Shown here: positions 32,848 to 42,332 of the stretch, piece after piece
Numbering within the stretch: the stretch's first letter is position 1
Layout: each line of letters starts with the position of its first letter
Translations under genes and position numbers: made by a program
Assembly: GCF_024539675.1 (NCBI RefSeq)
Contig: NZ_JAHHIT010000062.1
Coordinates: 1 to 57,922 of the forward strand
Direction of reading: 5' to 3'
Source: Streptomyces hilarionis
Lineage (GTDB): Bacteria; Actinomycetota; Actinomycetes; Streptomycetales; Streptomycetaceae
DNA length: 57,922 bases
Notes under the pieces: model-generated
The model's database searches: none
What the model saw: only the letters and a program-made list of their open reading frames with translations
Told to the model about the DNA's origin: nothing

Positions 32848-33762
32848 ATGATGGTCAGAAACCGACACAAGGCGGGTCGAGAGATCCCCGAGGTCTCCTT
32901 CGCGGCGCCGGCCGGCACCCCCGCCGGCGTCGAGGTGCTGTCCCTTGCCGACCTGCGTCACCGCGTCTCCGGCGAGCGGCTCGCGATCCCCCAGCGCCCG
33001 GACTTCCACCACCTGATCACCCCCGGTGCGGGAACCCTGCGACACACGGTCGATTTCACCGCCCACCGCCTCGCGCCCGGTTCATGGCTGTGGGTCCGCC
33101 CGGGGCAGGTGCAGCAGTGGGACGACCTGACCGACGTCGAGGGCACGCTGGTCCTCTTCCGCCAGGACTTCCTCGACCCGGCCACCACGGCCGCCGCCCG
33201 AGTGGAGGACCCGCACGCGCCGGTCCTGCGCCGGCCCCGGTCCGACGACGACGCCCGGGCCCTGCGGCTCGCCGCCGACCATCTCGCGGCCGAGTTCCGG
33301 GCCCTCGGACAACTGCCCCTAGAGATCCACACCGTGGCCCTGCGCCATCTGCTGGCCGTGCTCGTGCTGAGGCTGGCCCACCTCACCGCTTCCGCCGGCG
33401 CCTCCGCGCCCGAACCCGAACCCGAACCGGACAGCACGTACGTGCGCTTCCGGGACGCGGTGGAGAAGGACTTCGCCCGCACCCGCCGGGTCGAGGACTA
33501 CGCGGCGGCGCTCGGCTACTCGCCCCGCACCCTCTCCCGCGCCGCCCTCGCCTCCACCGGCCTCGGCGCCAAGGAGCTCATCGACCGGCGCGTCGTCCTC
33601 GAAGCCAAGCGCCTGCTGGCCCACAGCGACCGGCCGGCCGCACGGATCGCCGGCCGCCTGGGCTTCTCCAGCGCCACCCACTTCAGCAAGTACTTCCACC
33701 AGCGCACCGGACAGACCCCGATCGCTTTCCGCGACTCGGTCCGCGGGCGCCGTCCCGGCTGA
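32848..33762 (+). CDS. AraC family transcriptional regulator
   Basis: A 304-residue regulator. The N-terminal half is a cupin-like sensing domain (LAIPQRPDFHHLITPGAGTLRHTVDFTAHRLAPGSWLWVRPGQVQQW). The C-terminal pair of helix-turn-helix motifs is AAALGYSPRTLSRAALASTG and IAGRLGFSSATHFSKYFHQRTGQTPIAFR, the classic AraC signature. The start is ATG 32848 or ATG 32851. It is divergent from the SnoaL-like operon and probably controls it. The inducer is unknown. Confidence 0.9.
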   Translation: MMVRNRHKAGREIPEVSFAAPAGTPAGVEVLSLADLRHRVSGERLAIPQRPDFHHLITPGAGTLRHTVDFTAHRLAPGSWLWVRPGQVQQWDDLTDVEGTLVLFRQDFLDPATTAAARVEDPHAPVLRRPRSDDDARALRLAADHLAAEFRALGQLPLEIHTVALRHLLAVLVLRLAHLTASAGASAPEPEPEPDSTYVRFRDAVEKDFARTRRVEDYAAALGYSPRTLSRAALASTGLGAKELIDRRVVLEAKRLLAHSDRPAARIAGRLGFSSATHFSKYFHQRTGQTPIAFRDSVRGRRPG

Positions 33763-33857
33763 CCGGCGCTCGTCGCGCCGCACTCCCTCGCGACCGGGAA
33801 GCCGCGACCGCGAGTCCGCGATCGGCTGTGGCGGGTGCGATGGACGTGGCATCTTGT

Positions 33858-33900
33858 CCGGGGAATCCGGGGAGTCCGGGGAGTCCGGGGAGTCCGGGGG
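33858..33900. repeat. Tandem 9-bp repeat, about four copies
   Basis: Units of GGGGAGTCC (first copy GGGGAATCC) follow each other between the AraC gene and the caspase-like gene. Copies are in register with small end variation. It may be a variable-number repeat near the promoter of the downstream gene. Confidence 0.6.
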
Positions 33901-33936
33901 AAGCGGGAGGCGCCGAGTGACGCACGGAGAAGTCGA

Positions 33937-34536
33937 GTGACGCACGCGGACGAAGAGGAGTGGCTGGCGACCCAGCGTCCGTCGCGGGTGCGCGAGGTCC
34001 AGGCCGGTCGTCTGGCCTGGACGGAGGTCGACCTGATCGACGTCGGTGGCGAGTTCGCCCGTTCGCTCCGCGACGGGCTGGAGGTCTTCGGCGTCCGGGT
34101 GAACTACCTGAGGGTCGGTCAGCCTCGCCACCTGGTCGCCGCGTTGGGCGGCGCCGCACCCATCGCCCCCTACGTCGTCCTGGCGTGCCACGGCGACGAG
34201 GGACGCATCCTGATGGAAGACGTCGCCGACGACCTGGGCAGGTTCCAGCCGTTCACCGGCGACGTCGGACCGGACCGCGTCCGCGAGCACTTCCGGCTCC
34301 CCGGCAGCGTCACGATCGCCACCGGCTGCGACACGGGGGACCCGGCCCTCGCCGACGCCTTCCTGGACGCCGGCGCCTACATCGCTCCTCTGGGCGCGCC
34401 CTTCGGCTATGCGAGCGTCTTCGCCCCGCTGTTCCTCTTCTACGAACTCACCGAACGGCGCACCCCGGCGGAGGCCGTCGAACGCCTGCGCGCGCACGAC
34501 GACGAACTCGCCATGTGGCAGCTCTACCGACGCTGA
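33937..34536 (+). CDS. Uncharacterised protein with caspase/CHAT-like His-Cys arrangement
   Basis: A 199-residue soluble protein. Hydrophobic strands precede YVVLACHGDEGR (His85-Gly86) and SVTIATGCDTGD (Cys131), spaced 46 residues apart. That order is the clan CD (caspase, CHAT, gingipain) pattern of catalytic His-Gly and Cys after successive strands. The N-terminal 75 residues and FAPLFLFYELTERRTPAEAVERLR at the end are helical. The GTG at 33937 follows GGAGAAG; the direct repeat GAGTGACGCAC occurs at 33914 and 33936. It may be a small CHAT-like protease or a relative. No neighbour clarifies its job. Confidence 0.55.
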   Translation: MTHADEEEWLATQRPSRVREVQAGRLAWTEVDLIDVGGEFARSLRDGLEVFGVRVNYLRVGQPRHLVAALGGAAPIAPYVVLACHGDEGRILMEDVADDLGRFQPFTGDVGPDRVREHFRLPGSVTIATGCDTGDPALADAFLDAGAYIAPLGAPFGYASVFAPLFLFYELTERRTPAEAVERLRAHDDELAMWQLYRR

Positions 34537-34566
34537 GCCGAACGGGTCGCGCGTGCGTCGACCCCG

Positions 34567-35373
34567 TCATGCCCGGTGGTGTGCCGTGTAGACGGTCGCG
34601 GTCATCGCCGCCGTCACGGGGCCGGGGCCCAGGCTCTCCGTCATCCGCCGGGCGACGGCGGACCTGACGGCCTGGGCGTCCTGCCGTGCCTCCAGGGCGG
34701 CGCCGACCGGTGTGCCGGTGAGGAACCCGGTGGCCACGGAGGCGGCGGACTCCGCGACGCCGGCCAGGGTGACGTCCTCGACGGCGGAAAGGCCGAGCCC
34801 CGCGGCCGCGAGGTCCGAGGCGACCGACGACCGGTCCGTGTAGCCGTGAGGCACCTCCCTGAGGAAGGCGGGCGCGGCGCCGGGCACGGACTGTTCCAGG
34901 GCGGCCTGGAAGGCGGCGTCGAACCCGTGCGAGGCCAGGGGCCCCCAGCTGTTGAAGAGGAAGCGCCCGTGCGGGGCCAGCACCCTGCGCACTTCGGCGT
35001 AGGCGCCGGGCCGGTCGGGGAAGAACATCACCCCGAACTGGCACACCACGAGATCGAAAGCGCCGTCCTCGAACGGCAGCCGCTGCGCGTCCGCCCGCCG
35101 CCAGTCGGCCCGGGGTGCGCGCGCCGATCCGGCGGCGACCATCGTCTCGTTGAGGTCGCTGGCGACCACGGACGCCGCGGGCATGGCGGTGAGCAGGGCA
35201 GAGGTCAGCGCCCCCGTTCCCGCCGCGAGCTCCAGGACCCTTCCGGGCCGCAGGGCCGCCGCCCTGGCCGCCAGGTCGGCCGCGAAGGGGCGGAAGAGCA
35301 CCGGCACCAGATGGCGCTCGTAGGCCTCGGGCATGGACCGGGTCCACCGCCGGTCCGCGTCGTCTGCGTTCAC
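34567..35373 (-). CDS. Class I SAM-dependent methyltransferase
   Basis: A 268-residue methyltransferase. Motif I is VLELAAGTGALTSAL, then VVASDLNETMVAA and WRRADAQRLPFEDGAFDLVVCQFGVMFFPDRPGAYAEVRRVLAPHGRFLFNSWG, the usual UbiE/SAM signature. The substrate is unknown. The start is probably GTG 35373, without a clear ribosome site. It is convergent with the caspase-like gene, which lies 31 bp away. Confidence 0.88.
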   Translation of the reverse strand: MNADDADRRWTRSMPEAYERHLVPVLFRPFAADLAARAAALRPGRVLELAAGTGALTSALLTAMPAASVVASDLNETMVAAGSARAPRADWRRADAQRLPFEDGAFDLVVCQFGVMFFPDRPGAYAEVRRVLAPHGRFLFNSWGPLASHGFDAAFQAALEQSVPGAAPAFLREVPHGYTDRSSVASDLAAAGLGLSAVEDVTLAGVAESAASVATGFLTGTPVGAALEARQDAQAVRSAVARRMTESLGPGPVTAAMTATVYTAHHRA

Positions 35374-35490
35374 GCCATGGACCCTAGCCCTGGAAGCGTG
35401 TCGTCGGCGGACCGCAGACGGCGGCCGGACGGCGGCCGGCGGGCGGCGGATGACAGACGTCGCACGGCAGCCGGGTGATCACGGCCTCCG

Positions 35491-35520
35491 CCCGCTCCCG
35501 CTCCCGCTCCCGCTCCCGCT
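35491..35520. repeat. Five tandem copies of CCCGCT
   Basis: A pure hexamer array of 30 bp, about 40 bp upstream of the DUF3253 start. Such short arrays can change length by slippage and alter promoter spacing. Nothing else is seen in the gap from 35374 to 35560. Confidence 0.8.
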
Positions 35521-35560
35521 CACCCTCGCCCCCGAGCTGCGCCCGGGCGATACTGGCGTG

Positions 35561-35842
35561 GTGAGCGACAGCGAACGGCGCACCGGCCGGCGTCTGGAGC
35601 GAGCGATCCTGGAACTGCTCGAGCGCCGTGGTCCCTCCAAGACGATCTGTCCCTCCGACGTCGCGCGGGCGGTGTACGAGGGGGACGACGACGGATGGCG
35701 TGAGCTGATGGAGCCCGCCCGCCTCGCGGCCCGCAGGCTGGTCACGGCCGGCGAGGTCGAGATCACTCAGGGCGGGCGCCCGGTCGAGCCGGACACGGCC
35801 CGGGGCCCGATCCGCATCCGCCGAGTCCGCCGGGCAGGCTGA
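35561..35842 (+). CDS. DUF3253 family protein
   Basis: A 93-residue protein: ERAILELLERRGPSKTICPSDVARAVYEGDDDGWRELMEPARLAARRLVTAGEVEITQGGRPV. This is the DUF3253 pattern, a winged-helix-like small domain with helix ICPSDVARAV and a wing near VEITQGG. Function unknown. GTG 35561 or GTG 35558 could be the start. The hexamer repeat lies upstream. Confidence 0.78.
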   Translation: MSDSERRTGRRLERAILELLERRGPSKTICPSDVARAVYEGDDDGWRELMEPARLAARRLVTAGEVEITQGGRPVEPDTARGPIRIRRVRRAG

Positions 35843-35857
35843 AGGAGTTGCGGCGGG

Positions 35858-36298
35858 TCAGTGCAGGATGCTGACGGCGCGGGCGATGACGAGGAGCGAG
35901 GTCATCAGGGCCGCGATGCTCTGGATGCTCATGAGCAGTTTCGCCCGGGTCGACAGCGGCATGGTGTCGGTGGGACTGAACGCCGTCGAGTTGGTCACCG
36001 AGACGTAGAGGTGGTCGACGAGCGTCGGCACCCAGTCGGACTTCTTGCTGGCCCCGTCGGCGACTTCCTCGACGGCGTCGTCGTTCTCGTCCTGGGAGAA
36101 GCGGAAGTCGGCCAGGGGGAGCTCGCCGCGGGGCGACTGGGTGCGCGCCACCGGGCCGCCCCGGTCCAGTTCCCAGTAGGCCGGCCCGAAGGCGATGATG
36201 TTGGTCAGCCACACCTGGAGGGCGGCCACCAGCAGGGCATGGCCGTTCTTCACGCCGGAGTGCAGCAGCTCGTGGATGAGGATGCCGAGCGCGGCCGG
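35858..36298 (-). pseudogene. C-terminal remnant of a DUF1345-like membrane protein gene
   Basis: The readable frame encodes PAALGILIHELLHSGVKNGHALLVAALQVWLTNIIAFG and continues through WELDRGG, DFRFSQDE, VTNSTAFSPTDTMPLSTRAKLLMS and IARAVSILH. This matches the C-terminal two thirds of a family of about 200-220-residue membrane proteins with DUF1345/ion-channel-like features. Immediately upstream the frame hits a TGA (36299-36301), and the preceding sequence shows no homology in any frame, so the N-terminal membrane spans are gone. A GTG at 36253 could still express about 131 residues. I therefore call it a remnant. Confidence 0.5.
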
Positions 36299-36301
36299 TC
36301 A

Positions 36302-36647
36302 TGGGCCCTCTTCCCGCTGGTGGTGCGACGCACGGTGGCGCGAAGCGGCCCTGAGCCGCCGGGCCGCACGGCGTGCCGGAGCCGCGTGGTGATCACGCCT
36401 TCGGCAGTGCCCGTCCACCCCGGCACGGTCAATGAAAGCGCGGCGGCCGGTCCGAAGCGGCCAGGCCGCGTCCTCGTGTCGGATCGGGGACCTGCCGAGC
36501 CGGCCCGGGCGCCCCCGCACGGGCCGGCGCCACCGGAGGCCCGGCACCGGAGGCCCGGCCCGCCCGGGACCGGCCGCCGCGGCACGTGCGGTGTGCCCGG
36601 GCCACGGCAGGCACCTGCGGCCCGGGCGGGGCCGGGCGCGCCGTCGC
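36302..36647. other. Gap downstream of xdhC without recognisable gene
   Basis: The 346 bp between the xdhC-like stop and the membrane-protein remnant contain no protein with recognisable features. The 14-bp tandem repeat at 36531-36558 and several GCCGG-rich palindromes sit here and may help end the molybdenum-enzyme transcript. The missing N-terminus of the remnant gene would be expected here, but no trace is left. Confidence 0.5.
36531..36558. repeat. Two tandem copies of a 14-bp repeat
   Basis: CACCGGAGGCCCGG occurs twice head to tail. It is GC-rich and close to other self-complementary sequence; it may be part of a terminator or simply a recent duplication. Confidence 0.7.
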
Positions 36648-37769
36648 TCAGGCGGAGCGGCGGTGATGGATCGGCCGGTCCGTTCCGGTCAACGGCAGGC
36701 CCGTCCCGCCCCGGCGGGCGGCGACGATCTCCGCCGTGATCGACAGCGCGGTCTCCTCCGGCGTGCGGCCGCCGAGGTCCAGGCCGATGGGGGACCTGAG
36801 CCGCGCCAGCTCGTGCTTCTGGAGTCCGATGTCGCGCAGCCGCCGGTCCCGGTCGGCGTGGGTGCGCCGGGAGCCCATCGCGCCGACGAACGACAGCGGC
36901 AGCCGCAGCGCGACCTCCAGCAGCGGGACGTCGAACTTGGCGTCGTGGGTGAGCACGCACACCACGGTGCGCCGGTCCGTCCGGGTGCTCCGCAGATAGC
37001 GGTGCGGCCAGTCGACGACGACCTCGTCGGCCTCGGGGAAACGCTCCGCAGTGGTGAAGACGGGCCGGGCGTCGCACACGGTGACGTGGTAGCCGAGGAA
37101 CTTGCCCGCGCGGACCAGGGCCGCCGCGAAGTCGACGGCCCCGAACACGATCATCCGGGGCGGCGGCGCACTCGGCTCGACGAGCAGGGTGAGACCGCCC
37201 GGGCAGTGCGAACCGTCCGGCGACACCTCGACGGTGCCGGTGCGGCCCGTGTCCAGCGCGGCCACGCCGTGTGCGGCGGCGGTGCGATCGAGGTCCTCGG
37301 GCCCGCCGAGCGCGCCCTCGCGGGTGCCGTCGGCGTGCGCGAGCAGCGCGCCGCCGAGCAGGGCCGCGGGACCGCGGACGACCCTGACGAGCGCCACCGG
37401 TTCGCCCCGCGCCGCGCGCTCCAGGGCGGACCGCAGCAGCGCGCCCACGCGGCCGTCCTTCGTGACCGGGGTGACCAGGACGTCGAGGACCCCGCCGCAG
37501 GTGAGTCCGACGGCGAAGGCGTCCTCGTCGCTGTAGCCGAAGCGTTCGAGCACGCTGTCGCCGGTCTCCAGCGCCTGCGCGCACAGGTCGTACACGGAGG
37601 CCTCCACACACCCGCCGGACACCGACCCGATGACCGTTCCCCGCCGGTCGACGGCCAGGGCGGCGCCGGGGCCGCGCGGCGCGCTGCCGGCGACCGACAC
37701 GACGGTCGCGACAGCGGCCTCACGGCCCTCGGCCAGCCAGTCGCCCAGTTGGGCGGCGAGGTCAAGCAT
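36648..37769 (-). CDS. XdhC/PaoD-like molybdenum cofactor chaperone
   Basis: A 373-residue member of the XdhC/CoxI family, which inserts or sulfurates molybdenum cofactor in the hydroxylase. Signatures are VVSVAGSAPRGPGAALAVDRRG, GSVSGGCVEASVYD, LTCGGVLDVLVTPV, RMIVFGAVDFAAAL (NAD-like fold), FVGAMGSRRTHADRDRRL and SPIGLDLGGRTPEETALSITAEIVA. Its ATG at 37769 overlaps the Mo subunit stop by 8 bp. It is the last gene of a four-gene operon. The assignment to this enzyme's maturation follows from context. Confidence 0.9.
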   Translation of the reverse strand: MLDLAAQLGDWLAEGREAAVATVVSVAGSAPRGPGAALAVDRRGTVIGSVSGGCVEASVYDLCAQALETGDSVLERFGYSDEDAFAVGLTCGGVLDVLVTPVTKDGRVGALLRSALERAARGEPVALVRVVRGPAALLGGALLAHADGTREGALGGPEDLDRTAAAHGVAALDTGRTGTVEVSPDGSHCPGGLTLLVEPSAPPPRMIVFGAVDFAAALVRAGKFLGYHVTVCDARPVFTTAERFPEADEVVVDWPHRYLRSTRTDRRTVVCVLTHDAKFDVPLLEVALRLPLSFVGAMGSRRTHADRDRRLRDIGLQKHELARLRSPIGLDLGGRTPEETALSITAEIVAARRGGTGLPLTGTDRPIHHRRSA

Positions 37770-39881
37770 CCCGGCCGCCCGCCAGGACCCGGTCGGGACG
37801 GATGGGCAGGCTGCGGTGGCGCACGCCGGTGGCGTGCCACACGGCGTTGGCGACGGCGGCGGCCGCGCCGACGACGCCGATCTCGCCGATTCCCTTGATG
37901 CCGACCGGGTCCTCGGGGTCGTCGTCCGCCACCCAGTGCGCCTCGACGCGCGGGACGTCGGCGTGCGTGGCCACGTGGTAGCCCGCGAGGTCGGCTCCGA
38001 CGGGCCCGCCGGAGAGCGCGTCGCGCGCGGCCTCCTCGTGCAGGGCCATGGAGATGCCCCAGATCATCCCGCCGGTGAGCTGGCCGCGAGCCGTGAGGGG
38101 GTTGACGATGCGTCCCGCCGCGAACACGCCGAGCATGCGCCGCACCCGGACCTCGCCGGTGTCGGTGTCGACGGCGACCTCGGCGAACTGCGCGCCGAAG
38201 GAGTGCCGTTCCTTCCGCGCGAGGGCGGCGATCGCCTCGGTGGTGTCGGAGCGCACGGTGACGCCCTCGGCCGGGATCGCCGCGCCCGGCACGAGACGGT
38301 CGCGCAGTTCACGCGCGGCGGCCATGACGGCCCAGGCCCAGGACCGTGTGCCCATGGAACCGCCCGCGATCATCGCGGGCCCGAACGCGCTGTCGCCCAG
38401 GCGCACGCGGACGCGGTCCACCGGGACGTCCAGCGCGTCGGCGGCCACCAGGGTGAGGGCGGTCCGCGCGCCGGTGCCGATGTCCGCCGCCGAGATCCGC
38501 ACGGTGAAGCGGCCGTCGGGTTCGGCGGTGATCGAGGCCGTGGACGGCGCGGCGCCCGCGCCGAAGGAGGCCGCCGCGGTGCCGGTGCCGAGGAGCCGGC
38601 GACCCTCGCGCCTCACTCCGGGCCGCGGATCGCGCCGGTCCCAGCCGAAGCGGCGGGCGCCCTCCTCGAAGCAGGCGCGCAGATTGCGTCCGGCGAAGGG
38701 CAGACCGGAGACCGGGCCCCGTACCGGGTCGTTGCGCAGCCGCAGCTCGACCGGGTCGACGCCGCAGGCGTGGGCGAGTTCGTCGAGCGCCGCCTCCAGC
38801 GCGAAGGAGCCCGGCGCCTCGCCCGGCGCGCGCATCCAGGTGGGGGTGGGCACGTCGAGCGGCACGACCCGGTTCTCCGTGCGGTGCGCGTCGGCGTCGT
38901 ACATCACCCGGGCGACGCCGGCGCTCGGCTCGACGAACTCGAACACGGTGGAGGTGCGGCTGAGGGAGCGGTGGTCCAGCGCGCGCAGCCGCCCGTCGGC
39001 GTCGGCCCCGAGCCTGACCCTTTGGATCGTGGGGCTGCGGTGCCCGGCCAGCGTGAACATCTGACGCCGCGTCATGACCACGCGCACCAGACGTCCGGTC
39101 GCCCTGGCCGCCATCACGGCGGCCACCTGGTGGGCGCGCACGCCCTTGCTGCCGAAGCCACCGCCGACGTGCTCCGAACGGACCCGTACCGACGCGGGAT
39201 CGAGCCCGAAGAGGTTGGCGAGTTCCGCGACGACCCAGGTGGCGCCCTGGTTGGAGTCGATCACCTCCAGCCGGTCGTCGTCCCAGCGGGCGGTGGCCGC
39301 GTGGGGCTCCATGGGGTGGTGGTGCTCTTCGGGCGTGGTGTACGTGGCGTCCACGACGACGGCGGACGCGGCGAGTTCGGCCGCGAGGTCGCCCTTGTCC
39401 GTGACGGCGGGCATGTGTCCGTCCGACGGGTGTGCGTCGGGGTGGTCCCCGGTGAACCCGACGTCGTGCGGGGCCTGTTCGTAGTGGACGACCAGGGATT
39501 CGGCGGCCTCGCGGGCCTGTTCGGACGTCTCGGCGACCACCAGCGCCACCGGCCAGCCCAGATGGGGTACCCGGTTGTGCTGGAAGACCGCGCACGTCGG
39601 GTCCGGCCGGGTGCCCAGCATGCCCACGTAGTCGGTCTTCAGCGGCGGGGCGTTGCGGTGGTCCAGCACGCACAGGACGCCGGGCATCGCGAGGACGGCC
39701 TCCGTCGCGATGTCGCGGATCCGGCCGCGTGCCACGGTGGACGACACCAGCCAGCCGTGGGCGAGGCCGGCGAAGGGCACCTCGCCCGCGTACCGGGCCG
39801 CGCCGGTGACCTTGTCCCGTCCCTCGACGCGGACGTGAGCGGCGCCGACGGCGCGGGCGGGGGCGAGGGGAGCCTCGGCCG

Positions 39882-39885
<4 letters not shown>
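37762..39885 (-). CDS. Molybdopterin-binding subunit of Pao/xanthine dehydrogenase-type oxidase
   Basis: A 707-residue molybdenum hydroxylase large subunit. It begins with RVEGRDKVTGAARYAGEVP. It has EEHHHPMEPHAATARWDDD, SEHVGGGFGSKGVRAHQVAA (cofactor loop), GEAPGSFALEAALDELA, GSMGTRSWAWAVMAA and GIKGIGEIGVVGAAAAVANAV; the last contains the active-site Glu. The family oxidises aldehydes or purines. The size and partner set fit periplasmic aldehyde oxidase (PaoC) better than xanthine dehydrogenase. Its ATG overlaps the FAD subunit stop by 4 bp. Confidence 0.9.
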
Positions 39886-40870
<985 letters not shown>

Positions 40871-40874
<4 letters not shown>

Positions 40875-41449
40875 GCGGCGGGCTCCTTCGCTTCCGGTCC
40901 CGTGCCCTTGCCCGCCGCGGGCGCGGGCTGCGCGGCACTGGCGACGGCCTCGACGATCGAGGGGTAGGCGGCGCAGCGGCACAGGTTGCCGCTCATGCGT
41001 TCACGGATCTCGTCCGCGGTCAGCGGCGGCGGTCCGGCCGAGGGCCGGACGTCGGCCGTGGCGGCGCTCGGCCAGCCGGCGGCGTGCTCCGCGAGCACGC
41101 CGATCGCCGAGCAGATCTGTCCGGGAGTGCAGTAGCCGCACTGGTAGCCGTCGAGGTCCAGGAACGCCTGCTGCACGGGGTGCAGCCGGTCGCCGTCCGC
41201 CACGCCCTCGATGGTGGTGACCTGACGGCCTTCGGTCGCGACCGCGAGTTGCAGACAGGCGACGGTTCTGCGGCCGTCGACCAGAACGGTGCAGGCTCCG
41301 CACTGCCCCTGGTCGCAGCCCTTCTTGGTGCCGGTGAGGTCGAGTCGCTCGCGGAGCGCGTCGAGCAGGGTGGTGCGGTGGTCGACGGGGAGCGTGCGCG
41401 GTTCGCCGTTGACGTGCAAGGTGATGACGCTGGACGTGGGTAAGGCCAT
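40871..41449 (-). CDS. [2Fe-2S] iron-sulfur subunit (PaoA/XdhA-like)
   Basis: A 192-residue iron-sulfur subunit. Cys45, 50, 53 and 65 (KKGCDQGQCGACTVLVDG...ACLQL) form the plant-type cluster; Cys104, 107, 157 and 159 (GYQCGYCTPG; GNLCRCAAYP) form the second. E. coli PaoA has a Tat signal; here the N-terminus MALPTSSVITLHVNG shows none, so export is doubtful. A TTG at 41479 would extend it by 10 residues but has no ribosome site. It is the first gene of the operon, next to the TetR operators. Confidence 0.9.
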
Positions 41450-41617
41450 GAGAGCTTCTTTCGCGCTTTCGGGAAGCAAGGCGGTGGCCGCCGGTGCCTG
41501 ACGGCTGCCGGGTCGACTCGTTGCGGGGTGACGGTGGCGGGGTGGACGCGCGGGACGGCCCCGAGGCCGTCGCGGGCTGCCGCGGGGGCCCGGCCGGGGC
41601 TATCGTGGTCCCCGAAC

Positions 41618-41631
41618 CGGACAGTCGTCCG
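41618..41631. promoter_or_regulatory. Operator copy 1 for the TetR regulator
   Basis: CGGACAGTCGTCCG carries CGGAC/GTCCG half-sites. It is similar to the perfect palindrome at 41650-41663 and lies in the divergent gap between the oxidase operon and the TetR gene. Likely a binding site of the adjacent regulator. Confidence 0.6.
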
Positions 41632-41649
41632 CTGGTGCCGACAACGTAA

Positions 41650-41663
41650 CGGACAGCTGTCCG
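41650..41663. promoter_or_regulatory. Operator copy 2: perfect palindrome CGGACAGCTGTCCG
   Basis: A perfect 14-bp palindrome located 43 bp before the TetR start. Its centre is 32 bp from that of the copy at 41618, about three helical turns, so paired TetR dimers on one face of the DNA are plausible. Confidence 0.7.
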
Positions 41664-41705
41664 CTTAGCAAGGGCGGGATTCCCGCGCGCCCCGAGGAGA
41701 GCCGA

Positions 41706-42305
41706 GTGCAGCACGAGAAGAACGCGAACCTGCGCTCGGACGCACAACGCAACCGCGAGCGCATCCTCGAGGTCGCCCTGGCCGAGCTGACGCGGTGCCC
41801 CGACGCGCCGCTCAGCGCGATCGCCAGGAAGGCGGGCGTGGGGCAGGGGACCTTCTACCGCAACTTCCCCCACCGCGAGGCCCTCGTCCTGGAGATCTAC
41901 CGTCACGAGATGCGGCAGGTCGCCGACAGCGCGGCCCAGCTGCTCGAACAGCTGCCGCCGGACCGGGCCCTGCGCGCCTGGATGGACCGGCTGGCCGAGT
42001 TCGCCATGACCAAGGCCGGCCTCGCCGACGCGATCCGCCTCGCCACCAGCACACCGGGCGGCCCAGAGAAACCGGCGCACACCCCGGTCACCGACGCGGC
42101 CGAGCTCCTCCTGCGCGCTAACGACGCGGTGGGCGCCATCCGGCCCGGCGTGACCCCCGACGATCTGATCCTCGCCATCGGAGGCCTGTGGCAGCTGACG
42201 CCCGCCGACGACTGGCGCCCGCGCGCCGCGCGGCTCTTCGACCTCGTCATGGACGGGCTGCGCGCCGGAGCCCCGGGACCCGGCGGCACGGCCGTGCCGT
42301 CCTGA
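41706..42305 (+). CDS. TetR family regulator of the molybdenum oxidase operon
   Basis: A 199-residue TetR regulator. The helix-turn-helix is RERILEVALAEL...PLSAIARKAGVGQGTFYRNFPHREALVLEIYRHEM. The ligand-binding domain has helices around residues 60-190 (ALRAWMDRLAEFAMTKAGLADAIRL). The GTG at 41706 follows GAGGAGAG. It is divergent from the Pao-type operon, and two palindromes separate them. It likely represses both; an aldehyde or aromatic inducer would fit but is inference. Confidence 0.9.
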   Translation: MQHEKNANLRSDAQRNRERILEVALAELTRCPDAPLSAIARKAGVGQGTFYRNFPHREALVLEIYRHEMRQVADSAAQLLEQLPPDRALRAWMDRLAEFAMTKAGLADAIRLATSTPGGPEKPAHTPVTDAAELLLRANDAVGAIRPGVTPDDLILAIGGLWQLTPADDWRPRAARLFDLVMDGLRAGAPGPGGTAVPS

Positions 42306-42320
42306 CCCCGGCGCCCGGGG
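42306..42320. terminator. Hairpin between convergent TetR and membrane protein genes
   Basis: CCCCGG-cgc-CCGGGG starts right after the TetR stop and lies in the 27-bp gap to the convergent gene. No T run follows; in Streptomyces such GC stems can still terminate. Confidence 0.35.
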
Positions 42321-42332
42321 CCCCGCCCGGCG

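Noticed and set aside
33858..33900. The 9-bp tandem array as a replication origin or iteron set
   Set aside because: There is no Rep gene, no AT-rich region and only about four units; surrounding genes are ordinary chromosomal genes.
29718..33920. A 1400-codon plus-strand frame from 29.7 to 33.9 kb
   Set aside because: It is antisense to four leftward genes with good starts, ribosome sites and recognisable domains. No domain is visible in the plus translation.
33937..34667. The caspase-like gene plus neighbours as a complete anti-phage system
   Set aside because: The adjacent genes are an AraC regulator and a general methyltransferase. No sensor, gasdermin or nuclease is next to it, so calling it a defence island is not supported.
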